From assembly GCA_947471105.1 (NCBI GenBank), contig CANIYB010000135.1:1-6836 (forward strand): a stretch of 6,836 bases of DNA, given 5' to 3'. Each line of letters begins with the position of its first letter. The first letter of the stretch is position 1. This DNA comes from Cytophagaceae bacterium (lineage in GTDB: Bacteria; Bacteroidota; Bacteroidia; Cytophagales; Spirosomataceae). Made by a program: the position numbers and the translations under genes. This document shows, piece after piece, positions 6,256 to 6,836 of the stretch. The notes beneath the pieces were generated by a model that saw only the letters and a list, made by a program, of their open reading frames with translations, searched no databases and was not told where the DNA came from.

Positions 6256-6836
6256 TCGATCAACATCTGTTCCACTTGGAAAAGTGTGGTGGATTTTGGG
6301 TCATAGGTGATTTTAATCGCAGCCATTTCCGCATCACCAAAAACCTGAACACGAGTAAAGTTCATTAAAGTAGCTTTTTGATCATTGATTAAAATAGGCT
6401 TATCCGTGATGAAACGATGGGAATCGCCATTCACTAAAAAAACCTGCTTACCATATTTCTGGGTCAACTCACTTAATTTGTTGACCACTTTTTCAAAGCC
6501 CTTACTAGGCTTCATGTCTTTATAAAACATATCGGCTTGAGTAAAAAGCATAAGTCCCTTTTTATCTTGAGCGGCTGCAAATACCTGTTCAAGCCAGGCC
6601 AAATTTGCCTTTTCACGGTCGATAAATTCTTGATTATCCCCTGCATCTTTGAAATTATTATTGGATCCCACTAAATGGATTGTCGCAAACTGAAGACCCC
6701 CATAGGTCCACAAATTATTCTCAACATACTTCCCAAAACCAGGAGATTTTGCCTGAGAAACTAAATTAATTTTCTTCTTCCCAAAGCTTTTATCGGATCC
6801 ATAAAACATTTTCCTCAGTACATCCAATCTTTCGAG
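6252..6836 (-). CDS. Metallophosphoesterase-like protein, C-terminal part
   Basis: The reading frame runs off the right edge: beyond the TTG at 6825-6827 it continues as L-E-R before LDVLRKMFYG, and ERL..LR.mF.. is typical internal sequence of this family, so the start lies outside the window. With that TTG codon as residue 1, landmarks are YVENNLW (34-40), FATIHLVGSNNN (47-58), ANLAWLEQVFAAAQ (74-87), VNGDSHRF (132-139, a likely metal-ligand segment corresponding to the GHxH-type motif) and FTRVQVFGD (157-165). These fit a calcineurin-like phosphoesterase domain, but the N-terminal DxH and GDxxD metal motifs are not in the window, so activity cannot be judged. The substrate is unknown. The stop (TAG on the minus strand) overlaps the esterase stop. 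Confidence 0.75.
   Translation of the reverse strand, partial: LERLDVLRKMFYGSDKSFGKKKINLVSQAKSPGFGKYVENNLWTYGGLQFATIHLVGSNNNFKDAGDNQEFIDREKANLAWLEQVFAAAQDKKGLMLFTQADMFYKDMKPSKGFEKVVNKLSELTQKYGKQVFLVNGDSHRFITDKPILINDQKATLMNFTRVQVFGDAEMAAIKITYDPKSTTLFQVEQMLID

Noticed and set aside
6273..6286. CACTT-GGAA-AAGTG hairpin as a terminator for the esterase gene
   Set aside because: The stem has only 5 bp and no T-run follows it; it lies in the phosphoesterase coding sequence.
6825..6827. TTG as the start of the phosphoesterase gene
   Set aside because: The frame continues to the right edge and the residues before and after it match the middle of the family, so this codon is an internal Leu.

Overview
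The window reads as accessory catabolic DNA from a Bacteroidota bacterium, most likely in or near Cytophagales. This is inferred from the gene families, the AT-rich base composition, the lack of Shine-Dalgarno sequences before AT-rich starts, and one TAnnTTTG-type -7 box. I see no rRNA, tRNA, CRISPR array, transposase or att site. Coding density is high, with six genes, two of them cut by the window edges.

Layout from left to right: (1) the 3' end of a large glutaminase-A-like (DUF4965/DUF1793) protein on +. (2) A two-gene minus-strand operon: a PQQ-type glucose/sorbosone dehydrogenase (4178-2913), then a secreted GH31 glycoside hydrolase (2891-756) after 21 nt. (3) A 222-bp divergent intergenic region (4179-4400) with a candidate minus-strand promoter box and an unexplained hairpin plus T-tract. 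(4) On +, a secreted 3-keto-disaccharide hydrolase (DUF1080) with an extra N-terminal beta-rich domain, ended by a strong intrinsic terminator. (5) Seven nt after that T-run, a secreted alpha/beta-hydrolase esterase on +. (6) Convergent with it, the C-terminal part of a metallophosphoesterase-like protein on -, cut by the right edge.

The four complete genes all encode proteins with an N-terminal export signal or anchor, so they probably act in the periplasm or at the cell surface. Together they could trim glycosides: GH31 cleaves alpha-linkages, the beta-propeller dehydrogenase oxidises a sugar, the DUF1080 enzyme cleaves oxidised (3-keto) glycosides, and the esterase removes acyl or aryl ester groups. 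The gene functions are family-level calls. The joint pathway is inference.

No clear-cut new system is visible. The points most worth a second look are the divergent dehydrogenase/keto-glycoside-hydrolase pair, the terminator-like hairpin between them, the divergent GH31 motifs, the two-domain DUF1080 protein, and the terminator that almost touches the esterase start.
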